Notes: generated from the letters alone by a model not told the origin. DNA of 64,000 nt from Euglena gracilis (GCA_039621445.1 CP154954.1:63632046-63696045); one strand, 5' to 3'; shown: positions 22,001 through 33,631, counted from the first letter of the stretch. Translations and numbers: made by a program.

Positions 22001-25000
22001 TTACGACCACCCCCCGGTCACAGTTTGCAGGTTATGGGGGTGTTACGACCACCCCCCCTGGTCACAGGTTGCAGGAACCCGGTCGTACGACAAGGGGGGG
22101 GGGGGCGGGTAATAGCGGGTCCGGGGGGGGGGGCAGAACGGGAAGGCCTGGTAGGTGGGGGTCGACCCCCCCACCCGGGAGGTGGGGGGGTCGACCCCTC
22201 CCACCACCCAGCATTTTCACCAACTTTGGGAAACGCGTGTTCTGGCCGGGGAACTGTTTTGAATTTTTTTTGAAAATGAACCCAAAATACATGATTTTTT
22301 GATGGAAAACCGCTTTTTTTAATTGCTTTGGGATTTGCTTGGCTTTTATCTTTACTGCGGGGGTGGGGGGCTCCACATGTTATTTTGTTCATGGAGGGCA
22401 GTGACATTGGAAGTATTTTGCCAACCAGTCGTGGGAAAAACAGAAACAAAGTATGCCATTTGTGCGAGAAAGAAAGGGTCCCAAACGGGTCCTTGCAAAA
22501 TCTGCCTCAAACCCACCTTCTGTCAGAAGTGAAAGGTTCGGCGCAGTAGCCGTAAATTCTGCCTCAATCAAAAGAAAGAAGCGCTCAAGGGGGCTCCCCC
22601 GAGGTTGGCTTCTGGCCAAAGAACCACCCTCCAACCCGAAGTGAAGTTCTTTGCAAGATGCTTGTGGGCTTTGCCATTTTTGAGCAATTTTTCAAGGTTC
22701 GTGCCTCTGAAAGTGTCCAAACTCCCTCATTCCCCACCTTCAAATTCCAATGCGGACATTGCAACTGCACACACCCGTCTTTTTTTTGCATTTCACACCA
22801 CATGTTTGCACTTCCCGTCAAATTGTGTGCATCAACTCAAAAATGTCTTGTACCAAATTTTTGCATCTTTTCCATTTGGATCAGTTGTTTTGCACGGTTG
22901 CACGGTTGCAACAGGAATGGATCTTTTTCCATTGATGCAGCAACAAAACAACGGAGTGCAAAATCTTTTGGAACGCGTCCAAATATTTTTGGGGTTCTGC
23001 AAAAATTTTTTGCCACCTTTGAGCAAATGCATTTGAAGTTTGTGGGCAAAGCTTGGGCAAATTTTGTTGCCAGCTGTGAGCAAAAATTTCGGGCGCTAGG
23101 TGCCTTTCTGGAGTGCAGTGCAAAAATTTTGCCAGCAAATGTATTTGAAGGTCATGTAAAAAATTCTGACATGTCGGGGCATTTTTTTTGTCAGCCGTGG
23201 GCATTTTTTTTGTCAGCCGTGGACATTTCGGGCACTAGTGTAATGCAGGGATTTTATTTTTGGGATGTGTGTATGTGCATAATTGTCCAAGGTGGTTTCC
23301 AAATGGTAGTTTTGAGTTTGGTTTCTAAAAAGGATTGATTGGGGGAAATGAATTTTGAGAATGTTGTGATTTTTATTGCAAGGCTCGTTTTGGATGAATC
23401 ACCAAAAGATGATTTTTATTTGGTGTGGCCAGAGCAAATCACAAAAAATGTTTTTCTGAACTCCAATCATCTGTCGGAAGTGGAACCCTCAAAAATATGG
23501 AACAGAAAAATTCCAGGGTCCTGTCTCTTTTAAGCTTCTTTTCTTTTGCCAAACAGTGGCTGAATTGCCGTCAAAGAAATTGTGCTGTGCCTGAGGAATG
23601 AGGAAAAGAGAACAAAAACCTGATTTGACACTGTTTAATTGTCTTTAAATTCGCCAAATCCCTCCCAGATGGCTTTCACCAGAGGTGGATTCAACCAGGC
23701 ATTCCCCTCCACCCCCGTCAATGTGCCCATACACTGCCGTGTCTCATGTCTTATCTGTGCAGGATGGACCTTCGTCATCAAAGTCAGCCAACGCCCACAA
23801 TTACCCCAGCCCGTCGGTTGAACGTTCCCTTGCGGCGTTTGGCTCTGCCCTCAAGTTGATCAAGGAGGGCCTTTGGATTGGAGATTTGGGGTGCATGATT
23901 TCAAAGGTCTGTGGCTGATCTGCACATGAGTTTTTTTGAAATTTTGTAACCCTCCCCCAAATAATAACCCCCCCAATAATACCCCAAATAATCCCCCCCT
24001 CGGGGTCTGATTTTGCCGACCGCGTTAATATGCCTTGTGGCTACGTTTTGTATTTTTCTCAGTGCAAAGCGACGAAATATTTTTGACCCAAAAATGTGGG
24101 TCTCCCTGGAGAGGGGTCGGGGGAGGGGCAGGGTTGGATGGGAAGCCCTTCGGTATTGAGGTAGGTGGTAGGGGGGTTCCCGACCCCCCCCCCCCTGGGG
24201 GGGGGGGGGTTGGGGGGGGGGTCTGGACCCCCCCCCCCAGATGTTGGGAGGGGGGGGTCCGGACCCCCCCTTGACAGGTGCCAAAATTAACAGAAAATTT
24301 TCTTCCGGCGCTGCGCGCCGGAAAATGAGCAAAAACACCCGTTTTGCTGACTTTTGGCCATATTGCCCATTTTTTGATGTGTTGGTGTTTTCCCCCAAAA
24401 AATGTTCAAAAAATTTCAAAAAATGAGCATTTTTTGGGTCGATTTTCAAAGAAAAATCAGGGATTTTTGACCGTTTTCGACCCGATTTCTGGCCCTTTGC
24501 CCGTCCATGAAATCGAAAAATTTTCGCCCCCCCCCCCAGTTTCGAGGTAGGAGGGGGGGGGTCCGACCCACCCCCCCCCTCCGTGTCGGGAGGGGGGTCC
24601 GACCCCCCCCCTCAGGGCTTCCCATCAACCCTGGGGAGGGGAGTCCAGACTGCCCTCCTCCCAGTCATTTAATACCCTGCCTGGCTGACAGGTATTTTTT
24701 TTCTTCAGTATTTGGACCCCGGTCCGCCAGACTCCCCTGGTCCCCTCCCCCACCCCGCCCAAGATAATTTTGGGTCTTGAAAAGTCCTAAAACCGTGCCT
24801 TGGCACACTTTTTTTTTGAAAAATCGGCCAAAACGTGCCCCCCAATTTTTTTTGTATTCCGGCACATCGCACCGGAGATTTCTTTTTGGGTTCCAGTGGG
24901 GCCCAAAGCCCTCCCTTTTGGGGTCATTTTACTGAACTTTCGCATGAAATTTTGCATTTTTGGAGGCCAGATCCAGATCCGGTGAAATAGCAAAATAGTT

Positions 25001-27706
25001 CAATCGATTTTTTTTTCATTATCAGATGTATTCAGATTATTTACCACATTTTCAGGGCAATATCCGGGTTGTGGGCCCGAAGTTAGGGGGGGGGACCTTG
25101 GAGGTACATAATTATATAACCATGAAATAATGGTTGATACACAATATAGGTATTGATATAAATATATTACATATTATTTAAGAAAATATTGATTAATTAA
25201 TAATCAAAGCAAAACAATAATGCCCCCCGGCCATTAAAAAACCCCCAACGGTTGGCAGACAGCTAAAAAAAAAAACCACAAGGGAAAAAAGTGAAAAAGG
25301 TGCATTTGTTTGGAGAATGAAGGGGCGGAAGGCACAAAAAATAATCATCAATCATCAATCATCAAAACTACCACATTGTTCCGATGAGCAAAAGCATAAA
25401 TTATATCACAATTATTGATGAGAGCAGCATTTGGTAACTGGTAAATCTGTCCATCAATGGTTTTGGGTATTATCTGAATAATTTTGCAGGAAGTGGGAAC
25501 CAAAAAGATTGATCCACTAACCTTGCAGGGGGGCAAAATCATTTGGTGGGGGGGCAGCATATGCAACGCAAGGGATGCTTTTATTTTGGAGTCCTCTAGA
25601 CAGTTCCACACAAAAGGAATTGCAAATCAGTCGACCGACCATCTAGTCTGTCGACTAGTCGATTGACTGGTCGATTGCCTGGCCAGTGCCCCCCCTCCAC
25701 TCTTAGTCATTGAGCCGGTGCAGAGATTCCCATCAGAGATGGGCAGGCATGTGCAAAGTTGGTGAGCCAAGTTTGGGGTCACGCAATCCCTCCAAAATTA
25801 TTCCGCACTTTGGGTTGCGATATTTTCACAAAATCAGTGTCGAATTGGAGGATATTTGGCTGCAGATTTTTGATTTGAGAAGCCATTCCACTTTCCACCA
25901 TTTGTGCCAAAAGAGCCAATTTTTTTCTGTTTCCAATTTTTGACCACCTGGGTTTCCACCTCCAATCCCCCCAGTGTTCTCAATATTTTTCTGTTCCATT
26001 CCATCTGCATGTGGCATGGATTGTTGCATAACCCATCAGATAAATCAATGGAATGTCTATCGCAGGAGTGGCAGAAACAGGGCATCCAGGCCATTGTCAC
26101 CATCATGCCAAGCCTGTCTGAACAGGTGCATGAAGTCGCGTCGTCGAGTCCAGGGCTGAAACATTTCCACTACAAGCTCGGTTTGTGATTGCTCTTTGTT
26201 GCAGATTCTGTGCAGTTGCAAATAGGCCATGCCCTCCAGTTGGAATCCAATTTTGGCATATATTTTGGCACCACATCTGGATCATTCCAGCCACAATGAC
26301 CTCTCCCCCACATTTTTACCCAGATTTGGGCAAACCTGAACATCATTTGGGTTTATCACTGGAGGAGTGTAATTTCATTTTTAATTGGAATTTTTGTAGA
26401 ATCGTTCTCAATTTTTTTTTCCTCTGCAAGGGCCTTTTTCATCTTTTGTGGAATAAAAGCCAAAGCCCTTGAGACTCTTCGTCTAAAAATGCACCTGCCA
26501 TTGCATTGTTTCGTTGTTGACCTTTCCTTTTTGGCCTGAAATGAGGTCGTCAGATATGTGGATAGACAGATAACAGAAATGGCAATCAAATTTGCGGCAC
26601 ATTTCTGATAGATAGTTTGCCATCATGTTTCATTCATATCACGTATTTTTATTCATGAATTGAACGGTCTTGGTATCAGCCCAGGTACACCACAAGATTG
26701 GGTGCACCTCGAATTCATCCCAAAAATATATTATTGTTTTCCCCCAGGTCACCAGTTTTTCTTTTATTCTGCAGATGACCATATTGAATATGGTGACCGT
26801 GATCGACACAATCTCAGTACATTGTTCTCAGACAGCCCCCACAAAAACATCTTTGATGTACTCGAGTTCATGCATCAGGCGCGGCTGAATGGAGACTCCG
26901 TGATGGTTCATTGTGAACAGGTGACATCTCTCTCTTTCTATTTTGGCCTCAGTTCAACATCAAATTCACATGTTCTTTCATGAAATTATTAGAAGTGGCA
27001 TTTTTGGTTTTTTTGTCTTAAATTTGTTATATGTTCGTTGGGCCTGTGTAAAACATTTATATCACATATAGCACGAAGTGGAGCCCCCACATTTAAGTGG
27101 GGTCGTGGGGGGTGACAGTGGAGGGGGGGAGTCAGCTTTGAGGAGAATCATTCATTACCAATATCATAGATCAGCATCATATGGTGTATCTTCAAAGTTA
27201 GGCTTTAAAATAACTCAAAAACACTGGCATGCAAATTAAATTCATACAACATCCATCCATCCATCCATCCATCCATCCATCCATCCATCCATCCATCCAT
27301 CCATCCATCCATGCTATCAGAATAATAACAAGAATTGCAGAAATGGGACAAATCTGCCAAAATGGGCAAAAATGGTATAAATTGGTCAAACAATGGGTCA
27401 AATTGCCTAAAATTGGTTAAATTTAGGGCAATGGGTGGCCCAAATAATTCAAAAGATGGGCCCAAAATCTTCCAAAATGGTTGAAGAAATGGAGCAGGCA
27501 CAATCAAATGTTGTGTGCGCTTGTTTTTAAGGGAGGAACCCCCCATATGTACATTTATTGGGTTTTACATTACAGACATATCTCTATTATATTTGTTTGT
27601 CTGCGTGTGTATTTCCACACATAGTGAATATTTGTATATTGATATGCGCACATGTGCTTGTTTTTGAAGTGAAAGTTCATATGTATTCATCTGTATACTC
27701 GGTGTG

Positions 27707-27737
<31 letters not shown>

Positions 27738-27762
27738 TGTGCGTGCGTGCTTCCTTGTTGTT

Positions 27763-27823
<61 letters not shown>

Positions 27824-30800
27824 TGTTTCGTAGGGCAAGCGGCGGTCTGCCACTGTGATGGCTGCCTACCTCATCTGGTACATGAGCCATGCAGTCGCCC
27901 CACTTTCGTTTGAAACCTATTGTTCAATGTGTTTGCCAATTGCCAAAGCCAGCTCAGAAGTGTTAGAAGTGTTGGTGAGGTCGTGGGGCGGGGTGCTTTC
28001 TTTTGCAACCCGATGGCATGACCGCAACCTTTCCCGGAAGGACTCCATCCAGCTCATTCAGTCCAAGCGCCGAGGAGCCACTGTCCCTGGGATTTGGCGT
28101 GATGAGTTGCAATTTCTGGCCGAGGTTTGCATTCGGTGAATCCAGGGGGTCAAGGTTTTCTCCTGCCCCCAGGGCTGCACTGGAAACCAGGCTTGTGCTT
28201 AGTCGGGTGCCTACCCCACGCGGGGGGGGGGGGTGCTAGGGGCAGGCACCCCATAGCACCCGATCCGACCCCCCGGGGGGGGGGGGTAGGGTTTTGGGGT
28301 GCCTGCCCCTAGCAGGCATCCCCCTCCGACCCCTGGCTGAAGGCGCCGGGGGCCCGGAAATGGCCATTTTCAATGAAAATTTTCTGGGTCCGGCCCGGAC
28401 CCCTATCCCCCCCGGGGGGTGTGCCTGCTAGGGGCAGGCACCCTATAGCACCTACCCCCCTCCCCCCCCCCGGTTGGTAAGCACAAGCGTGCTGGAAACC
28501 CCAAAACCCTGTGCGTTGTGGAGGTCAACCCCTCCCCACCACTCTCCCCACCACTCTTTCCTGTATTCCCAGAGGCGCAGATTTATTGGTTTCGATTTTC
28601 CTTTGACACCGAACGAGTTTTTGCCGTGGTGATGGGCAAGCACCTATAGCCAAAATGGCCTGAAATGGCCTAAAATGGCCGAAAATGGCCTAAAATGGCC
28701 TAAAATGACTTTTTGACCCCCTATAGGTGGGGGTTCCTAAAATGGCCTAAAATGGCCTAAAATGGCCCAAAATGGCCTAAAATGGCCTAAAAAATGGGAA
28801 AAATTTTGTTGCACAACAATCTTTTTTGTGAACAACTGTGGCCATTCAGGTACTGGTTTCTTGGTGCCTTTTGTCAATGTGGACGGCGAACAGTGGATTT
28901 GGTGGAGGAGCACAGCCCCGCAAGGCCCTTTTTTTTATCCCAACTAATAATAGTATCAGTCCCCAAATCCACAGTCCTCAACCTTGTTTTGGTAGCTGAA
29001 TTTTGAAGGTTTGGACAGCAGTATTTTTCTTACTCCCATCCTTTTTTGGTGTGCAACGATGTCTGCTTCGCAAATAATGAAACAGTGCAAATTTGGAATG
29101 AGGCGTGGGGAAAAAGGCATAAAAAATGAAAGATGTTGGATAAACTCAATTGAAAGAGGTGTATGCTTAATCGTTAGGTACTGGGGATTTCTTCAAATCA
29201 CAAACCATTTTTTCAAAACAACAAATAATCACGCCGAATGATCAAATGACCTAAACAACTACAAACAATTATGAATGAGATTCTCTCTTATTTATGAACG
29301 TGTTCAGAGGGTTTTCTTTTTAGTATTAAGTTTCTCCAAGGGGGAAACCAAACACGGAGAAGAGGAATTGTTTTGGGAAACATAGATTTTGGACCAGATG
29401 GGAAACATATAAGCCACATGCAGATGATGAAGATGGAACATTCCCCCAGAAAAGTCAGAAACTTCTTTTTGCGAAATCCCGCAAAATGGTGTAGATTTCA
29501 CAAAAATTCAAAAACTGGGCGCTTTTTTGGTCGCACAAATATAAATTTTAATAGTTGTCTAACGTTTTTCTTTCTGAAAATTTTTCACTGCCACAAATTC
29601 TTACTGTTCAGAATTTCTCTATGGTGCATGAATTAAGATTTTTGTTGAGCTTCCCATGGTTTTGATCCAGTGTGCATGAATTTTGCATGCTTTTTTGGAT
29701 GTACATTTCTCATTACTGAATAAGAGAAGGTTCGCACACGTTATTATGCAGTTTTCGGGACAAAAATGACGCAAAATTATGATTTTCAGAACCCCCACTT
29801 ATACCTTAAAATGGCCTAAAATGGCTTTAAATGGAAATTTTTGGGCTTGACCATAGGTGCTTGGTGATGGGTGGGGGTCAACCCCCCCCATCAGGCCTTC
29901 CTGTGCAACTCTGCTCGCTTTATGATCAGGTTGAATGTTCAGGTTGCCAGTGCAAGGAGGGGATTTCGGATCCCCCCAAAAATGAGGATAAAAAGACAGT
30001 CCACAAAGATGATTGGGTGTAGGCTTGTTTCTCACCTGACATGCAATCAAAAATCAGCCCAGCTCATTCAGATCTCCTGTGCTGCTGTTTTCATCGAAAA
30101 CGTTTTTATTGCCCCCCTCGAAATCATTTTTGTGCTTTGTGCTTTGTTTTAGTTACAAATTGAGCAACGGCAAGAAACCGCCATGCACTGTTTTTGCGAG
30201 GAGAAAGCTGAGGGTGCAGATCAGGGTGTATGATGTATTGTGCTGAGCATCAATACCCCCCCCACTTATAACCCCCCCCACCTATAACCCCCCCCCACCT
30301 ATACCCCCCCCCCCCCTTGGGCTGACCAACCAAACCGGGACCTATAACCCCCCCCCCCTCGGGGAAGAAAAATGAAAGCCGCCGGGGACGATTTTTTTGG
30401 CCGCAAACCACCAAAAACTGATTTTTTTAGCATTTTTTTGACACCGACCATCATCAAAAATGCTATTTTTGACCCAATTTGCCGAAAAACTGCCAATTTG
30501 GGTGGGTTTCGGGGTCATTTTGGGGGGTCGGATTTTCACCAACAATTCTGGGACCTATAACCCCCCCCACCTCTAACCCCCCCCCCCCTTCGGCCGACCA
30601 ACCAAACCGGATCCTATAAAACCCGGGGTGCCGTGGAGCGGATGGCATTTCGCCCATGCTTCATTTCCGGCCATCCACCGGTGTCCCACAGCGCCGTGCA
30701 CAGCTGGACCAAGCCCTGGCTGCACAGGAGTGCAAACTGGACCGACTTCTTTCACAGCCAGGTGGCCCCGCGTGATTTCGAAATTGCTTCATGCCCAATT

Positions 30801-31998
30801 GTTTTGCTGCCCGTAAACATCCGGTGATAAAATGAGAGGGTTGCCCATTTTTCCCCAACTCCGGTGAAGCAATTGCAACTGACAGAATCTGTTTTTCATG
30901 GGGTGTTGGTAGGAACAGATGCTTTCATGTCAAATCTTGAAGAATTATATATACCCAATGGTTTCTGCTTTCTTCACCGGTGCCAAGTGCCGGGGAAGCG
31001 AAGGCCGGCTTTTGATTTTCTGGTTTTTGGCCAAATTATGGAAAAAAGTGCACAAAAAAGTGGTTTTTGGGCTTATTTTTAATGCCAGATTCTTCCATCG
31101 TTTTTTTTTTTTACGGGGGATCCGATCCCCAAAGTGAAAGTCTGGATTGATCTCTTTCTTTTGAGCTCCCCCGTCCTGCTTAAGGATAACCGCAAAGCCC
31201 CCTATTGGTTTCTGCTGCCAACCAGCTTGGGCCATAGTTCATCCATTGCGGCAGCAGCCGTGGTTTATTTCGTTATTGTGTTTGCCGTTTGCAGATTTGC
31301 GGAAACAGCTGGAGACGGACTTGAAGAAAAGGCTCAAAGAAAGCAGAAGGGCTCAAAGTCAAAGTGTGCTCCTAGGCCCATTTCAGTTTCAGTTTAGTAC
31401 GGCAAATCAGAAAGGATTTCGACCACCTCTGCAAAAGAAGGATCTTCCTGAGTGACATTTTTTTGTTATTTTCGTTCTGTGGTTTCCTTGGGCAATCCAT
31501 CTTAAGTGCTGCCTTTGAAACAAGTATGGTCTTTTTTTTTGCAAAGAGCATGTATTTGGCGTTGATTTTTTTTTTAATTATTTCAGCTCAGATATGGGGG
31601 GGGGACTGCCCAGCCTCAGCAGCACCCCCGGAAGGTGGTGTTAGCCCAGCTAACCCATCTACCCAACCCCCTTTTTTGCTGGGTCCATGTGAAAATTTGA
31701 AAAAGTGCTCGACAGAATTTTTTCAGGGTTTAGGGCGTTGGATATGCTGACTCTATGGGTAAGGTTTTTGGTTGCCGTTTTTTTGTTTGCCCAACCCTGT
31801 CCAATTTACGTTCAGGAGGCTGAGCTCAGGTACCTTGTTTTGTTGTCTGCAGTTGTGGAGGAGGAGGATTTGCCAACCCCTTCGACCGCATCTCCTGACT
31901 GCTCCCCGGTAATGTCCCCTGCACTGGTGAGCGACCGGGGACTCAGTCAGGCGTCCCTTGTCTGCCACACCGACGCTCCTCCGATCCAGGCCAAGTAG
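19060..31998 (+). CDS. Dual-specificity protein phosphatase with C-terminal coiled coil (13 exons, 5' end missing)
   Basis: Exons that join in phase: 19060-19176, 19226-19292, 19618-19784, 23763-23906, 26066-26180, 26775-26920, 27834-28124, 30153-30225, 30639-30761, 31295-31363, 31398-31451, 31587-31634, 31853-31998 (TAG). An acidic/Ser-rich N-terminal region ([13 protein letters not shown]) precedes the phosphatase domain: [21 protein letters not shown], an acidic DRDRHN loop that should hold the general acid, and the active-site loop HCEQGKRRS. That loop fits HCxxGxxRS, with Cys as nucleophile and Arg binding phosphate, and is split by an intron after Gln. It continues as [14 protein letters not shown] and [12 protein letters not shown] predicted coiled coil follows ([40 protein letters not shown]), then a Ser/Pro tail. 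It should dephosphorylate Ser/Thr/Tyr on proteins; its substrate is unknown. All donors are GT but otherwise relaxed. The exon starting at 30,639 has the weakest acceptor. The start codon lies upstream and was not found. Confidence 0.8.
20968..21434. mobile_element. GCGCA-repeat MITE, copy 2, in phosphatase intron
   Basis: It begins CAGGGGGGGGGGAAATGCG and ends CGCATTTCCCC...CCTG, flanked by a perfect GGGTCAC duplication (20,961-20,967; 21,435-21,441). The interior is a TTTTTGCGCATTTT run as in copy 1. It sits in the intron between exons 19618-19784 and 23763-23906. Confidence 0.8.
21849..22112. mobile_element. TTGTCGTACGACC-ended MITE, copy 1
   Basis: Ends TTACCCCCCCCCC-TTGTCGTACGACC and its inverse GGTCGTACGACAA-GGGGG...GGGTAA. 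Inside are three tandem-like CCGGTCACAGGTTGCAGG units. A second copy is at 61,391-61,525. No target duplication could be assigned. Confidence 0.7.
22150..22210. repeat. GGGTCGACCC palindrome repeats
   Basis: GGTGGGGGTCGACCCCCCCACC is followed by GGTGGGGGGGTCGACCCC. Related GGGGGTCGACCACC words are at 20,140-20,195 and 16,022. Confidence 0.6.
22790..23235. repeat. Degenerate GTGCAAA-ATTTTT array, copy 3
   Basis: Loose repeats of GTGCAAAATTTTTTG / GAGCAAATGCATTTGAAG and a doubled GGCATTTTTTTTGTCAGCCGTGG (3,180-3,225 relative to 20 kb). It is related to 16,380 and 18,355 and lies within a phosphatase intron. Confidence 0.5.
24129..24633. mobile_element. hAT-type MITE with GGGAGGGG duplication
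   Basis: Left end CAGGGTTGGATGGGAAGCCC; right end in reverse CAGGGTTGATGGGAAGCCCT (one base shorter). It is flanked on both sides by GGGAGGGG (24,121-24,128; 24,634-24,641), a perfect 8-bp duplication. The interior has several GGTCCGGACC/poly-C palindromes. A relative with GGGAAGCCCGTCGGTATTGAGG is at 56,842. It lies in the phosphatase intron upstream of exon 26066. Confidence 0.85.
25082..25350. other. A/T-rich intronic stretch
   Basis: ATATTACATATTATTTAAG-like sequence without repeats or coding signal, part of the large phosphatase intron. The 25,617-25,690 part has GTCGACTAGTCGATTGACTGG words resembling the foldback at 172-953. Confidence 0.4.
27251..27312. repeat. Microsatellite (CATC)n
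   Basis: About 15 uninterrupted CATC units in the intron that splits the phosphatase active-site loop. Confidence 0.97.
27701..27824. repeat. Microsatellites (TG)n and (GTT)n next to a splice acceptor
   Basis: (TG)n with one interruption at 27,701-27,741, then (GTT)n at about 27,755-27,822. The GTT run leads straight into TTTTGTTTCGTAG, the acceptor of exon 27834-28124, so it forms the U-rich tract of that intron. Confidence 0.95.
28189..28491. mobile_element. MITE with 9-bp duplication (Mutator-like size)
   Basis: Inverted ends GGCTTGTGCTTA and TAAGCACAAGC lie between two copies of CTGGAAACC (28,180-28,188; 28,492-28,500). Nine bases is the usual Mutator-like duplication. The core has GTGCTAGGGGCAGGCACCC...GTGCCTGCTAGGGGCAGGCACC and poly-C/poly-G. 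Related GGTGCCTGC(C)C...GCAGGCACC modules are at 63,020-63,050 and 63,290-63,310. It is in a phosphatase intron. Confidence 0.6.
28637..29863. mobile_element. Non-autonomous hAT element, CAAGCACC ends, in phosphatase intron
   Basis: Ends CAAGCACCTATAG and, reversed, CAAGCACCTATGG, flanked by perfect GTGATGGG duplications (28,629-28,636; 29,864-29,871). It begins with about a dozen AAAATGGCCT decamers (28,652-28,790), also found at its right end (29,810-29,830). No transposase is seen in its 1,227 bp. The ends match those of the 2,974-bp hAT element at 50,784-53,757 over CAAGCACCT, so that family could have mobilised it. Confidence 0.85.
30249..30620. mobile_element. CCTATAACCCCCC repeat element
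   Basis: Tandem CCCCCCACCTATAACCCCC units lie at both edges, plus two copies of CGACCAACCAAACCGG(G/A) at 30,315-30,338 and 30,593-30,611. It has MITE-like composition and directly precedes exon 30639, whose weak acceptor it may have altered. A related GACCACCAAACAGATCCTATA is at 44,228-44,250. Confidence 0.5.
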
Positions 31999-33600
31999 CT
32001 CTCCCTGGCGCCTTCCGCCCTCTGCCACGGTGTAGAATTCGTCCTGGAATCAACCTCACCATGCCCTATTGCGGCCACTGGAGTGCTTTGGGCTGATCGC
32101 GACATTTATGTACTGTTTCCACCTTCCCTGTTTGTCATTAGGACTCCAGTCTCAAAAAAATTTCTCCCCCGAGCAGAGGTATTGATGCAAGGCAGTGAGG
32201 CAAGGCAGTGAGGGGGGAGTGTGATGTGACGGGCAAGGTCAGATCTGTTTTTTTTTGTTCTTTAAAGTCCCTGTGGAAGAACCCCATCAACAAGAACCCC
32301 ATCAATAAGCAAGTCTCTTTCTGGAATCACATTATGATGGTGCCCCTTACCTCCACAAACATAGTATTGTTTAATTATTTTCATTACTCCCCTCTCAAAA
32401 CACTCCTCATCCTGCGATATTTCTCAACCAGTGGTGGGTTGGACAGCATACGGGCTCTCCAACCATCAGATTGACGCTGAGCTGCAGGAAAGCTCTGTGG
32501 CTGAGCAATGCAGATTTCTATGTCGATCCACAATAGGGTTTTCCTGTTTTCTGTTATCATATTTTTTAGACGTGACTCAAATTCATCATTATTACAGTAT
32601 AAAGTTGTATAGTCGTAAAGTTGTATATTTGTCAGATCATTTTTGAATTATATTAATTTTTTTAATTTTCTTAATGGAAGTTAAAGAAAAGTGCGACAGC
32701 TATTTGCATATGCGATTCAAAAGAGAACACTGATAATGACCTTATTTCAATTCTGGCAATCATCGGTTGCTTTCATCCATGGAGCCTTCTGCCTGCAAAG
32801 TGTTCAATGTATTTGCCTTCTCCCTGACCATGCTTTCTTGCTTGGATTCCTCTCTGGAGGGGATAATACTGGAGGATCTTCAATTTTTTTGATACACACA
32901 CATTTCTGAAGCTTTCTGCAAATGCGAAGTCCAAAAGTCGTCAGCAGAGCATTCTGTTCGGTAATGGTGAGATCTGATTTCCCACCAAACTCCAGCCACA
33001 CCCCAAACTGGAATGAACCCAAACAGACCGAGTGAAATACATGGCTGTGCTTCGGCCGTCAGGACTGCTGTCAGCGCATGGCACCTTTGCCACCGTTTGG
33101 TGTTCCAACTAATTTCCGCAGCGACCGTTTTTATTCTGAAAAACGTGTGCGTTTAGTTTCAGAATATAATCAGCCGTAACCAAGCACCTCTGATGATGCT
33201 GGGCGATGCTGGGCGATGCTGAATTTTTGGAGACCAGAGGTGGGGTTCCGATGCTGGGCGATGCTGGCATTTTTTTTGCAATTTTTGGAGAATTAAAGAA
33301 TTAAACCTGTTTTTGGATAATTTTCCCATAAATCTGCATTTTTACACCCACGTTGTGCATTTTGGATCAATTTTTGCTTATTTGGGGGCTCTTTGTCACT
33401 GATTTGGCAAATATTGGGCTAATTTGGGTCAATATGAGCACATTTTATGGCAATTTTTGGCCATTTTACGCAATTTTGGTGATTTTGGGTCATTTTTCAC
33501 AATCTTTTGTTGACATTGTTGGCATTTTTGACATTGTTGGCACTGTTGGCATTTTTGGGCATTTTTAGGTTATTTCAAACCGTTGTAGGTCATTTTGGTT
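31999..33600. other. No gene seen downstream of the phosphatase
   Basis: It contains the presumed 3' untranslated region, then A/T-rich sequence without supportable exons. At 33,178-33,262 lies CAAGCACCTCTG with GATGCTGGGCGATGCTGGGC repeats, an end of the CAAGCACC element family. The 33,420-33,600 part is TTTTGGCCATTTT-type low complexity. Confidence 0.4.
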
Positions 33601-33631
33601 GCTTTTTGGGGGCTTTTTGTGGTGTAATTGT

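Noticed and set aside
22425-22545. Cysteine-rich frames ([21 protein letters not shown]) reminiscent of the piggyBac C-terminal zinc-binding region
   Set aside because: The cysteines fall in two different frames, no catalytic domain or TTAA ends are visible, and the stretch is only about 100 bp.
31720-31772. An extra exon candidate (GLGRWIC / [10 protein letters not shown]) between phosphatase exons 31587-31634 and 31853-31998
   Set aside because: Including it breaks the phase of the terminal exon and introduces an early stop; the direct phase-1 join gives a longer coherent C-terminus.
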